Source: Aphrocallistes beatrix
Taxonomy: Eukaryota; Porifera; Hexactinellida; Sceptrulophora; Aphrocallistidae
Direction: 5' to 3'
Assembly: GCA_963281255.1 (NCBI GenBank)
Contig: OY725488.1
Span: 7,289,524 to 7,353,523, forward strand
DNA: 64,000 nucleotides
How positions within the stretch are numbered: position 1 is the stretch's first letter; each line of letters begins with the position of its first letter. The translations under genes were made by a program, and so were the position numbers. The notes beneath the pieces were generated by a model. The model saw only the letters and a list, made by a program, of their open reading frames with translations, was not told where the DNA came from and made no database searches. Of the stretch, positions 51,803 through 61,885 are shown piece by piece.

Positions 51803-52080
51803 CAACCTATTGATATTAATGGATCTCACTAAGGGATAATTATTTTCCCTCTCTGTCTTGGAAGTTTCGAACAAGCGCTGTTTATTTTTTAAAAATGCGC
51901 TGCAAATTAAACGCTTTCCATTAGCGTAACGCAAAGCGCTCCACTGAGAACAGCGGATCAGGGTTTTAGATTGGAAATCTTACTATAAATAATAATCTTA
52001 ATAAAATTACAAATTAAAGAATGTAAAGTGCTAGTTACTAGAATAAACATGACTGATAGACTTAATTGTGCTATATTTTG

Positions 52081-54387
52081 ATGTGTGAAATAACACTACC
52101 TCGAGGCTTCATCATCTTACTGTTGGGCGAAGCTAAAGTAAAGTCGGAAATTGAATTCTTTAACAAAAGTCTTCAAGTTGTTTGCGAAAAGTTGTGTCGT
52201 ATTCTCTCACGGACTACTCGACCTATCTACCTTTCTTTCGTACCACAGGACGTGTCCCCTTACAATCTAGGCGATCCGATTGCACTTTCTTGGGAATTGG
52301 TCTCAGGAATAGATGAATGTCGAAGCCACTTGTGTGAGAAATTATACTACTGTGGTGATGAGGAATCTAAAAATATCGCTCCATTGGATCTGTCCAAAAT
52401 TACCGGCATCTTTCATGGATTATTAACTAATGGGATAGGCAAACTGGGTCACAATGTACTCTTGGATGTGATCATCATAGTATCTGAGTCAGGGGTGAGT
52501 CAGCTGAGTGAAGGGAAGAAGGCTTTGGAGCTGTACGGCGCTACCAGGCGTGTTAGGTGGCAGAATGGTCATATAACCGCGGTCTACCCTTTGCCGGTGA
52601 GTAAACACTTATTGATTTCTCCTGCTGTCAATACAACCGTGGTGATGTCGGAAACTGAGAATTTGGACTGCATTGATGAGAATGTGTGGTGGAGAGGTGC
52701 GTATCTCCCAGCTTTTAACCCGTTTGACACTGAAAACAGAGAAAAGCAGATGACGGATGTCTCTATCAGTATTAATTACGAGTCACAAGAACAATTTAAT
52801 AAGGAAGACAAAAAGACTGCATCTAAAAAGAAGAAACTCGTAGAAGACAAAGACATACTATCCGAATTTCACTTGCTGATTCTGGTAGTGAAGGAGGTGG
52901 TTAATGCCCGTTTCCCGTTATTTCTGCTTGACTCGAGCTTATTAAATCTATATGGCAGTGATGAGAAGGGACAAAGAGCTCTGTTGGATTTGAGAGGACG
53001 ATTGACATCATTGGAAGGAGAGGACAGCACTGAAACCGCCGCCATTATAGCTCTCGTTCCATGTTGCCTTGAGAACACTCTCAACACTGATGCTTGGTAC
53101 AAGTATATTATAGGCGAACAAACTCATTGGATTAATTCTTTAAAAATAAAATTATTTCAAACTCCAAATTATTGTGTTCCATTCCAAACACCTTCTAATG
53201 GCATCTGGCGTATATGGAAGTTTAAACACAAACTTGACTTACCTAAACAATTGTTACAAGATTATCACATTCCAACCGTAAATGATGCAGAAAAGGAGGA
53301 AGAGCCCCCTAAGCCTATGGGAGATACTATGCTACCCCAATTGAACACAGATCACATCAACATCATACATTCTGTATGGAGCGAACTGGTGGAGCTGACT
53401 CCTCCATCAGAGGAGTCTGGTGAAGGAAAGGAAGAGTTTCAGAGCAGAGTGAATAAAATATTACAACCTCTCAACTCCCTGCCTCCTGCTCCTAAGGTTT
53501 TGCTCAAGCGAAATCATGATAAGCCAACAGAAGATCCCGAACATACACAGGACATGAATGACACACTAGAATACAAAGCCCTATGTGCAATGGATCGGTA
53601 TTACAATTTATCAAAAGAGCCAGAAAGTTCTCATTTAAAGAGTTTAGGTGGTCTCTCCCCTCCACCCATGACTGACAGTAAAGACAAGATCGGGGTAGAT
53701 TCACTCCTCAAGTGTTTCGACCAGGAAGGATATCCCATTGGTGACTTGGAGCCAGTGTCTCTTCCGAGCCTAACCAGGAGGAAAGACGTCAGGGCGAGGT
53801 TGTTTGGGGACGATGATGAGGCAAATGACACGGATCATTTCTTCGAACATTTTCGGGGAAATACCCAAAAACATTTTGTAAAAAATGAAACAAAAGGTCT
53901 CATGAATTATGAAAGCCCACAGAAACCGAAAGTATATTACAAATCATCTTTATTCCAGGAAACTAGTTCATCGCATTCTCGCTCACAAGATCCGGTTGGT
54001 TTTCTTAGAAATAAAATAAGCAAAAACGAAGTAAAATCTCCATTTTCTAAAAGCAACACTAAGAAGTTGACACCAAAACATCATCTCAAAACGAAGGTGA
54101 GAATCAAGAGTAGAAAACCTTCAGAAACAAAACGAACACAGAAATCTGTCAGTGAATCAACCGGTGATAAAGAACTAAGATCTCTTTTAGAACGTGCTGT
54201 CGTAAAGGCCCTCAAGGGAGAGCAGCTGAACCGAGATCATCCCCAGTTCAAACCAGCTTACACGCAGTTATTCAACGTGTGTAAGTGTTTTCTTGCTGGT
54301 CTAGACGCAGAAGCAGCAAAGGAAAAAGTGGAACAGTTAGCGATTAGCAATGCTAAGCAAGTGATCGAACTACAGGTGAAGAAGTAG
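52081..54387 (+). CDS. MTBP: MTBP-like (MDM2-binding protein), replication initiation factor
   Basis: A single exon encodes 768 residues; human MTBP has 904. MTBP works with Treslin/TICRR downstream of S-phase kinases to load CDC45 and start DNA replication. The sequence is fast-evolving, but three blocks match in order. The N-terminus FIILLLGEAK corresponds to human YLLLVIWGEGK. A central block is LLKCFDQEGYPIGDLEPV (human LLKYFTSDGLPIGDLQPL). The C-terminal domain, LERAVVKALKGE ... AISNAKQVIELQVKK, matches human LKEVVTETLKKH ... NNNAVQVIDWVLEK. A basic linker (about 640-710) precedes the C-terminal domain. The ATG at 52081 gives MCEITLPRG; no upstream exon was found. The assignment is by recalled sequence, without a search. 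Confidence 0.85.
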   Translation: MCEITLPRGFIILLLGEAKVKSEIEFFNKSLQVVCEKLCRILSRTTRPIYLSFVPQDVSPYNLGDPIALSWELVSGIDECRSHLCEKLYYCGDEESKNIAPLDLSKITGIFHGLLTNGIGKLGHNVLLDVIIIVSESGVSQLSEGKKALELYGATRRVRWQNGHITAVYPLPVSKHLLISPAVNTTVVMSETENLDCIDENVWWRGAYLPAFNPFDTENREKQMTDVSISINYESQEQFNKEDKKTASKKKKLVEDKDILSEFHLLILVVKEVVNARFPLFLLDSSLLNLYGSDEKGQRALLDLRGRLTSLEGEDSTETAAIIALVPCCLENTLNTDAWYKYIIGEQTHWINSLKIKLFQTPNYCVPFQTPSNGIWRIWKFKHKLDLPKQLLQDYHIPTVNDAEKEEEPPKPMGDTMLPQLNTDHINIIHSVWSELVELTPPSEESGEGKEEFQSRVNKILQPLNSLPPAPKVLLKRNHDKPTEDPEHTQDMNDTLEYKALCAMDRYYNLSKEPESSHLKSLGGLSPPPMTDSKDKIGVDSLLKCFDQEGYPIGDLEPVSLPSLTRRKDVRARLFGDDDEANDTDHFFEHFRGNTQKHFVKNETKGLMNYESPQKPKVYYKSSLFQETSSSHSRSQDPVGFLRNKISKNEVKSPFSKSNTKKLTPKHHLKTKVRIKSRKPSETKRTQKSVSESTGDKELRSLLERAVVKALKGEQLNRDHPQFKPAYTQLFNVCKCFLAGLDAEAAKEKVEQLAISNAKQVIELQVKK

Positions 54388-55250
54388 AAAATATCATCTG
54401 TCTCTTCTAATAAGTTTGATTTTTCCAAAAAATTTAATTCTCATTTTTCACGAGTATGTCAATCTTGTTTGCGTAGATTTCCTGATTAAACACATGAATA
54501 CTCACTTGTTTGATCTCTTGATGATACAGCTGATTTAAATTAATGCTAATCCTTAATTCTTGTAACTTGCAGTTAGTTTTTCCATGAAGGTTTTTTTGAG
54601 AGACAAAGCAATTGGTGTACAACTCCTTAAAAAGTCGTCCGGTGGTCCTCAGGGTCACTAGACCGAAGGACCGCAGTAGGATGAGCCGTAGCCTGCTACG
54701 GTCGGTCTAGTGACCCTAAGGCCCTGCCGAAGCCTGGGCCAGACCGACATCCAGCCGTCATCCTACTGAGTTTCCACGCTACAGGGATCCCAACTGCGTC
54801 GGTGATAGGAGTTTAACATGCTTCCTAAACAAAAGAATGCGAGTATTCCCACCTCATATCTGCCAATCAGCTTAATTTTGGTGGATAAAAATCAAATTAT
54901 TCCAAGAAATTGAAAGTGCATCCTTTCAGACTATGATTATTGCAAAATTATCAGAAAGGATACAGTGGAATTCTTGGAATAATTTGAAACTCATTTAGAA
55001 ACATTACAGTAAATTGTGCTGCCTACACTGTTAAACAAACGTATCTAATTTGCAAATGTTAGAGAGTGAGTCATCTTTTGCCGATACCAAAATTATACTT
55101 GTTTTTAAATACTATTAGGTTAGCTCTTAGAGTTAATTTTATGTGTCATTGTAAGAATAAATTTAGCAATATTAGTTATACTACATCAGTAGATATTGGA
55201 CATAGTGATAGTGCCGGAGACAGGAAATCTTTGGTCAAATTATATTCACT
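54388..55250. other. Spacer with a GC-rich foldback island
   Basis: Mostly AT-rich with no gene. The exception is the inverted-repeat island at 54640-54790. Confidence 0.45.
54651..54767. repeat. GC-rich foldback island
   Basis: AGGGTCACTAGACCGA at 54651 is mirrored by TCGGTCTAGTGACCCT ending at 54717, with imperfect pairing continuing to an 11-base loop. CAGTAGGATGA at 54674-54684 is mirrored again at 54757-54767, so two alternative stems are possible. It could be a foldback transposon remnant or a structured RNA; nothing decides. Confidence 0.6.
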
Positions 55251-55251
55251 A

Positions 55252-55990
55252 CAGGCGCGTTTCGCTTACTTGCGCTGCGCGGCTTGCGGAGACTTTGTGT
55301 CCGCAGAATCGCCCTGCGGGCGCCTGGAGTTACTCAATCTAGCCTATTTTGGGAATTTGTTTACTTTATATAAATACTGTAAACAAAAGTTAACAAATAA
55401 TTTCTCAAATAGATCTGAAAATAAAATATTCGAAGTCTACATTCCGGAAAACTCCATGTCAACCGTTGGAAGCTAGTCTCTTGCTTATCTTGTAATTTGT
55501 TTACTTTATGTATCTAATGTAAACAAAAGTAAACAAATAATTCATCATATCGAACTGAAAATGTGATATTCAAAATCTACACCGCTAAAAACCCCATGCC
55601 AACCGTTGGAAGCTAGTCTCTAGCTTATTTTTGTAATTTGTTTACTTTATGTATCTAATGTAAACAAAAGTAAACAAATAATTTATCATATCGATCTGAA
55701 AATATGATATTCGAAATCTACACCCTTAAAAAACCCATGTCAACCGTTGGAAGCTAGTCTCTAGCTTATTTTTGTAATTTGTTTACTTTATGTATCTATT
55801 CTATTGTAAACAAAAGTAAACAAATAATTTATCATATCGATCTGAAAATATGATATTCGAAATCTACACCCCTAAAAACCCCATGTCAACCATTGGAAGC
55901 TAATCTCTAGCATAATTTTCAAAATTCGTCAAATGGTGTTAAAATATGTATATAAAGGTGTGAAAATATATGCTTAAACTTTCCCAACAA
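55252..55990. repeat. GC-head repeat family, member with four ~140-bp units
   Basis: The head runs from CAGGCGCG (55252) to GGCGCCTGG (about 55330) and its ends are complementary. Four tandem units follow, marked by AACCGTTGGAAGCTAGTCTC-type phrases at 55461, 55601, 55742 and 55888. Each carries TTTGTTTACTTTATG ... GTAAACAAA, an inverted pair of the forkhead-type core TGTTTAC. Relatives interrupt the introns of CYLD copy B. Confidence 0.75.
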
Positions 55991-56336
55991 AATTATCACT
56001 ACATCCAATATATCATCATTATATCCAATATCAACTGTATTATACGTAACATCTCGAATGATTTCTTTTGGGAAGCTTGAAGCAATGATAGTGACCAACA
56101 GAAACAAAATTTGAAACAAATCAAGCATGGAAATTATGGCATTTTTTAGTTCCAGCACTTCATGACAAATTTCTATGATATTTTTTAGGAATTGACTGAC
56201 TTCATTAGGTGGTATAGTGTTTATTCATTTTACCGAGTGATTCCAACTGTCTTGTTAGATTTATAAAATTCTGTCATAAAACTACTCTAGGGGTCCGAAC
56301 AAACGCCCCCCCCCCCGTTTATTAAATATTAATTTA
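55991..56336. other. AT-rich spacer with an 11-base C run
   Basis: No gene is supported. A homopolymer of about eleven C lies at 56306-56316. Confidence 0.4.
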
Positions 56337-57226
56337 CAGTCTGTCTCATAATTATTGATCACATTTTCAATTACTATTGAACTATTTTATCTCGCTCAAT
56401 AATACTTTTATAGCGGATTTAAGTTGATAGTAGAAGCATTGTGTTTGAGTAATGTAACTTTTTGCGTTGTATAGTAACATTTTGAATTTTTTGTGCTACT
56501 TCAGGATTTTATTTATCCCAAACTAGTAAAATGTCCCAAACTAGTAAAAGTTATGAAATACAAACTCTGTTGAAATCTCGGAAGCATTCGATAAAGCAAA
56601 TTTGCCAAATTTCGATAAAGCAAATTTGCAAAAAAGGTCGGGATAGCCACTGTACGCCGGGTAATTCGGAGAATCAAGAACAAAGAGGAATTGGAACACC
56701 GAAAAGGCGGTGGTAGACCTCCTACACTTCGTAAATCCATTAATTACACAGTCGCCCAACAGATCAGACACGATGACACTCTCGCTGTAAGAGATATTAC
56801 CTCTAAAATTCGGGAGAAAGGGGTTGAAGTGTCAAAGGGTACTGTTCACAGATCACAGTTGAATGGATGGAGAAAAATGTGAAGAAAAACATATTCGAAT
56901 GGCCTAGTCAGAGTCCAGACATTAACCCAATCGAGAATCTGTTTTCTGTTATCAAGCATAGGCTGGATAGAAGGCGTCCCAGTACTAAAAAGGAACTCAT
57001 TTCGTACTTGATCGATATTTGGGGTACTATTGATTCTGATTTTTTGAAAGGATACTGGGGTTCGATGAAAAAAAGATGTGATTTGGTTAAAGAGAACAAA
57101 GGCTATAAAATAAATTAATAATAAACTTTATTTAGTCTCTATCATATTGAAGTTTCCTAGGATTTAAATGTGTATTGGTGAAGTAATGTTAAAATATTGA
57201 GTGATCAATAATAATGAGACAGACTG
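56337..57226 (+). mobile_element. Tc1/mariner element, internally deleted and dead
   Basis: The 26-base terminal inverted repeats, CAGTCTGTCTCATAATTATT(GATCAC) and its complement with one mismatch, are flanked by TA on both sides. The element is 890 bases against roughly 1.3-1.6 kb for complete relatives. The plus strand encodes the N-terminal DNA-binding region (MSQTSKSYEIQTLL, then, in another frame, GGGRPPTLRK). After a jump it encodes the C-terminal block WPSQSPDINPIENLFSVIKH with the last acidic catalytic position region. The central part with the first two catalytic Asp residues is missing, and the remaining frame is shifted at least once. Confidence 0.88.
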
Positions 57227-58036
57227 TATATCCAATACACCTTTTCACCAGCGGTTTGTATCGGATATTTCCATCTGAATTATATCGAACTCTCTATTCT
57301 AATAGTCCTATTCCTAGCTAAGCTGATACGGTGTACTGTATTATGAAAAACATTATTTAATTATGTCCACCAATCCCTCCGTTTATTCCAACAAATCTTC
57401 AAAACTTTCCAACTATTTGGATTTTCTGACCCCAAAAGTACCTAAAATTCAGGTACTTTTATGACCATTTAATTAGTATAAAATTTTTATTCCTTTTTTC
57501 TACCTCTTAGTCAGCAGTTATGATAATTTTGTAATCCATATTTATTAAATTCTACTCATCAATAAATTAGCAAAAGGCTTGGCTCGTGATCAATTTCAAT
57601 CAAGTACGTAACTTTTTATTGACATGAGCACTCTACGTAACGAATTACGCATTCAAATTCTGTAGATAGAAGCTCGTTATCCTACATATTGAGAACCACG
57701 GGATTCCTTGTTAATTGATTCGTCGTGTAATGATTTACAACAATCTGGAACTACGATCTCATCACTCATAACACCATGTGAATTGTTCATTAATCAAGTA
57801 GAGAAGCAATTACACAGATTTTATAAACTTGGAAACCGTAGAATGTTTTGTTTCTAAAATTAACTGGTAGATCTCCCTTTTTAGAAACTTGTAGGTAATG
57901 TACAGACGGCATAATGCTTGTTCTTGTTATCTAATATAAATGTATAACTGATTACGTACGCATTACTCCACAAATGTATGTAACATATAAATAGAGCAAA
58001 TTAATCAGTTAGTGATTAATTAATCTTAAACTCAAA
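57227..58036. other. Spacer upstream of the JNK-like kinase, TATA box near its end
   Basis: AT-rich, no gene. A small hairpin AAAAGTACCT ... AGGTACTTTT lies near 57443-57470. Confidence 0.4.
57986..57994 (+). promoter_or_regulatory. Candidate TATA box of the JNK-like kinase
   Basis: TATAAATAG lies 51 bases before the ATG at 58037. A start site about 30 bases downstream would leave a 5'UTR of only about 20 bases, in keeping with the compact style of the window. Confidence 0.4.
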
Positions 58037-59068
58037 ATGTCACAAAATATATTATATGATATTGATCCTGACCTTGATACCAAAAAAACTCTACACGAAT
58101 ATATTATACAGGCCAATGGTTTGCAAACAAAATTTTTGTTGAAAAATAACTATGTCTTCCCGAAATATTTAGGAGGGGGCTCCCAGGGGATGGTCGTAGG
58201 CGCATGGGACAAAGTAAACGAGCAACACGTGGCGATAAAAAAGATGAACTACGACACCAAAGCAGCATGGTCTGATATCCAGAAAGAAATCTCTATTTAT
58301 CGTTCTCTTAATCAGGAAAACACAGTCTCTCTATTGGACACTTATCAGTCGGCGAACTGCACAGACAAAGAAGGAAGTTTTTACATGGTCATGGAATTAA
58401 TGGACGGAGATCTCTTTTGCATTAGAAACAAACTAAACCACAGAAAACTGTCTTTCCTGTTATTCCAATTAATTACAGGTGTTAACTATCTCCATTCAGT
58501 TGGCATTGTGCATCGTGACCTCAAACCACATAATGTTGGAGTTTCCAAAAATTGTTCTCTCAAGATATTCGACTTTGGACTGAGTTGCCGCATTGAACGG
58601 AATGAGCTGCTAGAACACAGCCGCGTTGGAACTCTGCACTACCAAGCTCCTGAGATATTGCTTGGGAATCCTTACAACCAATCTGCAGACATGTGGGCTG
58701 TGGGATGCATCTGCGCTGAAATTGTCTTCAAAGAGACACTATTTAGCGGCTCAAACGAGGAAGATCAACTCGAACTTATCTGCCAGAGTTTAGGGCAACC
58801 TAGCCAGGAATTCCTACAGCAGCTGGACATTTCACAACGCACTCTTTTCAATTACTACACTCAAGATTTACATGAGAGGAGCATAGAGTCTCTACTCCCA
58901 GATGAAGTATTCGACATCCAAAACAGACTAGATCTGAAGCACACAGAACAATTCAGGGATTTGGTCAGCAGACTGCTAGAAATCGATCCCGCTAAGAGAA
59001 TCAGAGCAGCAGACGCGCTAGAACACCCGTACCTGAGCGTGTACAAGACCAGCACCAGATCTCTGTAA
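58037..59068 (+). CDS. JNK-like MAP kinase lacking the TxY activation motif
   Basis: A single exon encodes 343 residues, a kinase domain with little else. It resembles JNK throughout: the loop GGGSQGMV (JNK GSGAQGIV), VAIKK with Lys68, FYMVMELMDGDL (JNK VYIVMELMDANL), GIVHRDLKPHNVGV, CSLKIFDFGL and IDPAKRIRAADALEHPYLSVY (JNK [21 protein letters not shown]). Catalytic Asp161 (HRD), Asp179 (DFG) and APE (204-206) are present. Counting back from APE, the place of JNK's Thr-Pro-Tyr is His194-Ser195-Arg196, so dual phosphorylation by MKK4/7 is impossible. The C-terminal MAPK extension is short. It is probably catalytically competent but regulated in some other way. A divergent member of another CMGC branch is the alternative. 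Confidence 0.85.
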   Translation: MSQNILYDIDPDLDTKKTLHEYIIQANGLQTKFLLKNNYVFPKYLGGGSQGMVVGAWDKVNEQHVAIKKMNYDTKAAWSDIQKEISIYRSLNQENTVSLLDTYQSANCTDKEGSFYMVMELMDGDLFCIRNKLNHRKLSFLLFQLITGVNYLHSVGIVHRDLKPHNVGVSKNCSLKIFDFGLSCRIERNELLEHSRVGTLHYQAPEILLGNPYNQSADMWAVGCICAEIVFKETLFSGSNEEDQLELICQSLGQPSQEFLQQLDISQRTLFNYYTQDLHERSIESLLPDEVFDIQNRLDLKHTEQFRDLVSRLLEIDPAKRIRAADALEHPYLSVYKTSTRSL

Positions 59069-59719
59069 TTTAATCCACCCTGCGAATGTTAACCTAAATT
59101 CACTTTTATGTATTTTACACTTTTATAAATATTCGGTACTCCGTTGATATTATTGAATCTCAATATTAAATTTATCCTGCTTCAAGCACTTTATTCTGAT
59201 AAATCGAATACGTTTAGTTTAGTACATATATAATTATTCTCAGCAATTATGTGGCACGGGACTACGCATCTGCATATCTATGTTGAAAAAATTCCGAAAA
59301 CTCGCGACATTTTTCATATCTGACGTCCCCTTTGGGATTGGGGAATGCGTACGTGTAAACAGTGTAGGATGCCTACTTTGAATAATATCAACTCGTGATA
59401 AGAAATTTTGATATATGATATGCTTAGTTTCTTAGTTACAAAGAGAGATCATAGCGAGGAACATAGAGGAATGTATACCTAAGGGTGTTACGCAATGGAA
59501 CAACTATTCCTCTTAAATTCCCTTAGAATATCTGGCATTCTTTAGCAGCCTAATTAGTGCAGTGGTCTATTTGTACCACGGCCCAATAGTGCCCATAATT
59601 TATCATGTAATAACTACGGATTTAATTAATTACAAAATATACTGGCTGTATTACGCGCTATTAACATCTCTACTGACATTGTATATACATACACGCCAAA
59701 GCGAACAGATGGGACAGTG
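59069..59719. other. Shared 3' spacer between the kinase and VPS52 (convergent)
   Basis: AT-rich with no open frame of interest. It holds the 3' ends of two convergent genes. Confidence 0.4.
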
Positions 59720-61885
59720 CTAGTTTATGAACTGAGGTTTCAACTTCCTCACCTCTACCATGAGCTGGTGGATGTTGAGGAGGTCAGCTTTGAGGTGTAA
59801 CGACTTGAAAGGAGGGTTACTCATCAGTTTGTGAAATCGATTGTAATACTGCAGCATCTGACTTAGAATCTCCTGGAATATCGCCCCGCCTCCTCTGAAG
59901 TTGCTGAAAGATTGAAGTACGTCTTTTGAAATGTTGTCAACTATTTTCTTCCAGTTGAGTGCGAAATTCTTCGCTATTTTCCTAACCTTGGACTCGTAGT
60001 GATTGATCTGTTCAACCTTCCCCGCTTCCACCAGAGGTTCAGCCTCTTGTACGAACAAGATCAAGTCCTTGAATGAGGTCTGTAGCGTGTGCTCCACGAA
60101 ATCCCGAGTGCTTCCGTCCTGCAGTCCTTGGAAGTTCTGAACGTCCCTCGCACTAGCGCCAGCCTCTCCCACCCCGCGTTCATTCAGCACGGATAGCATC
60201 ATGTCGTAGTTGTTTATCAGGAACACCAGCTGGTCCTTCTTCGTGAGAAATTCCGAGGCTAGCAGGTTGAGGAACTTCTGCAGCTCCACCTGGAGGCTGG
60301 ACAGCACCGTGTCCACTCTCTCGTCTGGATGGTGTCTGTTGATGCTCACTATTCCTGCTGAGAACTCCGCGTACCTCCTGGTCACGTAGTGGGGGCGTGT
60401 GTCGAAGTGGCTCAGTTTCTGTGAGTCTGCGTTCCTGATGCTATTCACGTTTAATTCGATGATGACAAGAAACCTGGGCCAGAGCAGCTCGAGCAGGCGG
60501 CCCCAGTAGGCGGCGAGTGCCGGCACCCCGCGCTTCTCCATGAGGTCGTGGTATATGTGCACGAGGTTGATGCACAGCAACAGCCCGATGCTGTCGTAGC
60601 TGCCGCTGACACTAGATTCTGTGTTGCTGTACAGGTAGCTCAGTGTGCGTTCAATAAGTGAGTTGAAGAGGTCTTGGGTGCCTTTCCCCAGCTGAAAGAA
60701 ATCCTGCAGGAAGATGTACTCACGGCTGCAGGTGTCGGTAAGAGAGTAATGAGTGCTCCTGAATATCGTTTCATATGTAAACCTTCTTTCTTGCTTCTGA
60801 GCGTGAGGGATTATCATAGGGTCTTCGAACTTGGTAGTCAAGATATCGTCCCTGTTCCCAAGTGTGAACACTGTGCTCTTGTTCGTTAGGTTGTGTTTGT
60901 TGGAGCCAAACAGATTAGAACCTCGTCTGCTCCCGCTCTCCTCCCCCGCTATCACGTCGTCTTTGGTAGACTTCTCTTCGAACTCCAGTTTCTGAATGCG
61001 AGACTGATAATCCTTGAAATAGGAGAAGTAGACTTTGCTCACAGTTCCGATGTATTCGTCCCTCACTTGTAACGCGGTCTCTCTGGAATGCGCCATCAGG
61101 AATTCATTGAAATTCTTGAACTTGACCATTGCATTCTGTGGCACCTGGTAGTTAGTCATCGGCTTACGAAATTGGTATATTTTCTCGAAGATAAACTCTC
61201 GGATTTTGCTAATAGCTTTGAGTCGCAGCTTCTCTATCACCTTACGTACGTCTTCAACTGCTAGGGCTCCGAGGAAATCGAGTTCTTTGAGGTAGTCAAT
61301 CTTCTTCGAGAGCTGTTGCAGCGCTTCTGAGAAGCCTTGCTCCTGGACTGGCGTGTCGACTATAGCCGTCACCATCCCCTCAGAGACCGCCAGCTTTTCA
61401 ATCACCTGCTCCAGCTCAGTGGAGACCTCCTGTCTGTTCCTCAGCTTCTGGCTCATGCTCGTGGAAGCCTCCTGCAGGTAGTCAATCTCGGAGCTGATGC
61501 TGCTGAGATTGGCTTGGAAGGTGGACAGCATGTGCTCCATATTCCCAAGCACTTCATCACAGCCCCTAATCTCCAAGTAGAGGCGAGCCATCTTCACACC
61601 TTCTTTGGTGTACTGGGTCACAGTCTGGTTCTCCTCTCGCCGGAGATCCCTCTTTATCTGAGAGGCGTACTCCCTCAGGTCCATTCCCTGTGTCACTGCT
61701 TGCTGAATGAGAGAATCGTCCAGATGCTTCTCCATATACTCCGCGGCCTGCTCTAGCACCTCGTCTCCCTGGGATGTGATGTCAAGTCCGTCCAGGTCGT
61801 GCTCCAGCGACGCCAGGATATCGTCAGGGTCTGCTCCCTCTGTTCCTCCGACTACTTCATCTAAAAGTATGCCTTCTCTAGACAT
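59720..61885 (-). CDS. VPS52: VPS52, subunit of the GARP and EARP tethering complexes
   Basis: An intronless gene of 721 residues; human VPS52 has 723. It is a core subunit of GARP, which tethers endosome-derived carriers at the trans-Golgi, and of EARP on recycling endosomes. The N-terminal half is coiled coil with the phrases LYLEIRGCDEVLGNMEHMLS and FQANLSSISSEIDYLQEAS. The block LDFLGALAVEDVRKVIEKLR leads into AISKIREFIFEKIYQFRKPM, then TNYQVPQNAM. The C-terminal half is the helical rod typical of CATCHR-family tethers, with YVTRRYAEFSAGIVSIN. Length, order and termini all agree. The ATG at 61885 (MSREGILLDEV) is the first of the frame. Confidence 0.95.
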   Translation of the reverse strand: MSREGILLDEVVGGTEGADPDDILASLEHDLDGLDITSQGDEVLEQAAEYMEKHLDDSLIQQAVTQGMDLREYASQIKRDLRREENQTVTQYTKEGVKMARLYLEIRGCDEVLGNMEHMLSTFQANLSSISSEIDYLQEASTSMSQKLRNRQEVSTELEQVIEKLAVSEGMVTAIVDTPVQEQGFSEALQQLSKKIDYLKELDFLGALAVEDVRKVIEKLRLKAISKIREFIFEKIYQFRKPMTNYQVPQNAMVKFKNFNEFLMAHSRETALQVRDEYIGTVSKVYFSYFKDYQSRIQKLEFEEKSTKDDVIAGEESGSRRGSNLFGSNKHNLTNKSTVFTLGNRDDILTTKFEDPMIIPHAQKQERRFTYETIFRSTHYSLTDTCSREYIFLQDFFQLGKGTQDLFNSLIERTLSYLYSNTESSVSGSYDSIGLLLCINLVHIYHDLMEKRGVPALAAYWGRLLELLWPRFLVIIELNVNSIRNADSQKLSHFDTRPHYVTRRYAEFSAGIVSINRHHPDERVDTVLSSLQVELQKFLNLLASEFLTKKDQLVFLINNYDMMLSVLNERGVGEAGASARDVQNFQGLQDGSTRDFVEHTLQTSFKDLILFVQEAEPLVEAGKVEQINHYESKVRKIAKNFALNWKKIVDNISKDVLQSFSNFRGGGAIFQEILSQMLQYYNRFHKLMSNPPFKSLHLKADLLNIHQLMVEVRKLKPQFIN

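Larger units (their letters stand above)
50791..52080. other. Spacer with two MITEs between UBE2L3 and MTBP
   Basis: Besides the elements at 51258-51451 and 51645-51802, I see no gene. An open frame on the minus strand at 51608-51934 runs through a MITE and is an artefact. Confidence 0.5.

Noticed and set aside
51608-51934. 108-codon minus-strand frame
   Set aside because: It runs through a MITE with GGCCGGCGCCA ends, and its GRRHRGRP phrase is simply that end translated.
56306-56316. Run of eleven C as a regulatory or G-quadruplex site
   Set aside because: A single homopolymer without further G- or C-runs nearby does not support a quadruplex and may be a length error.
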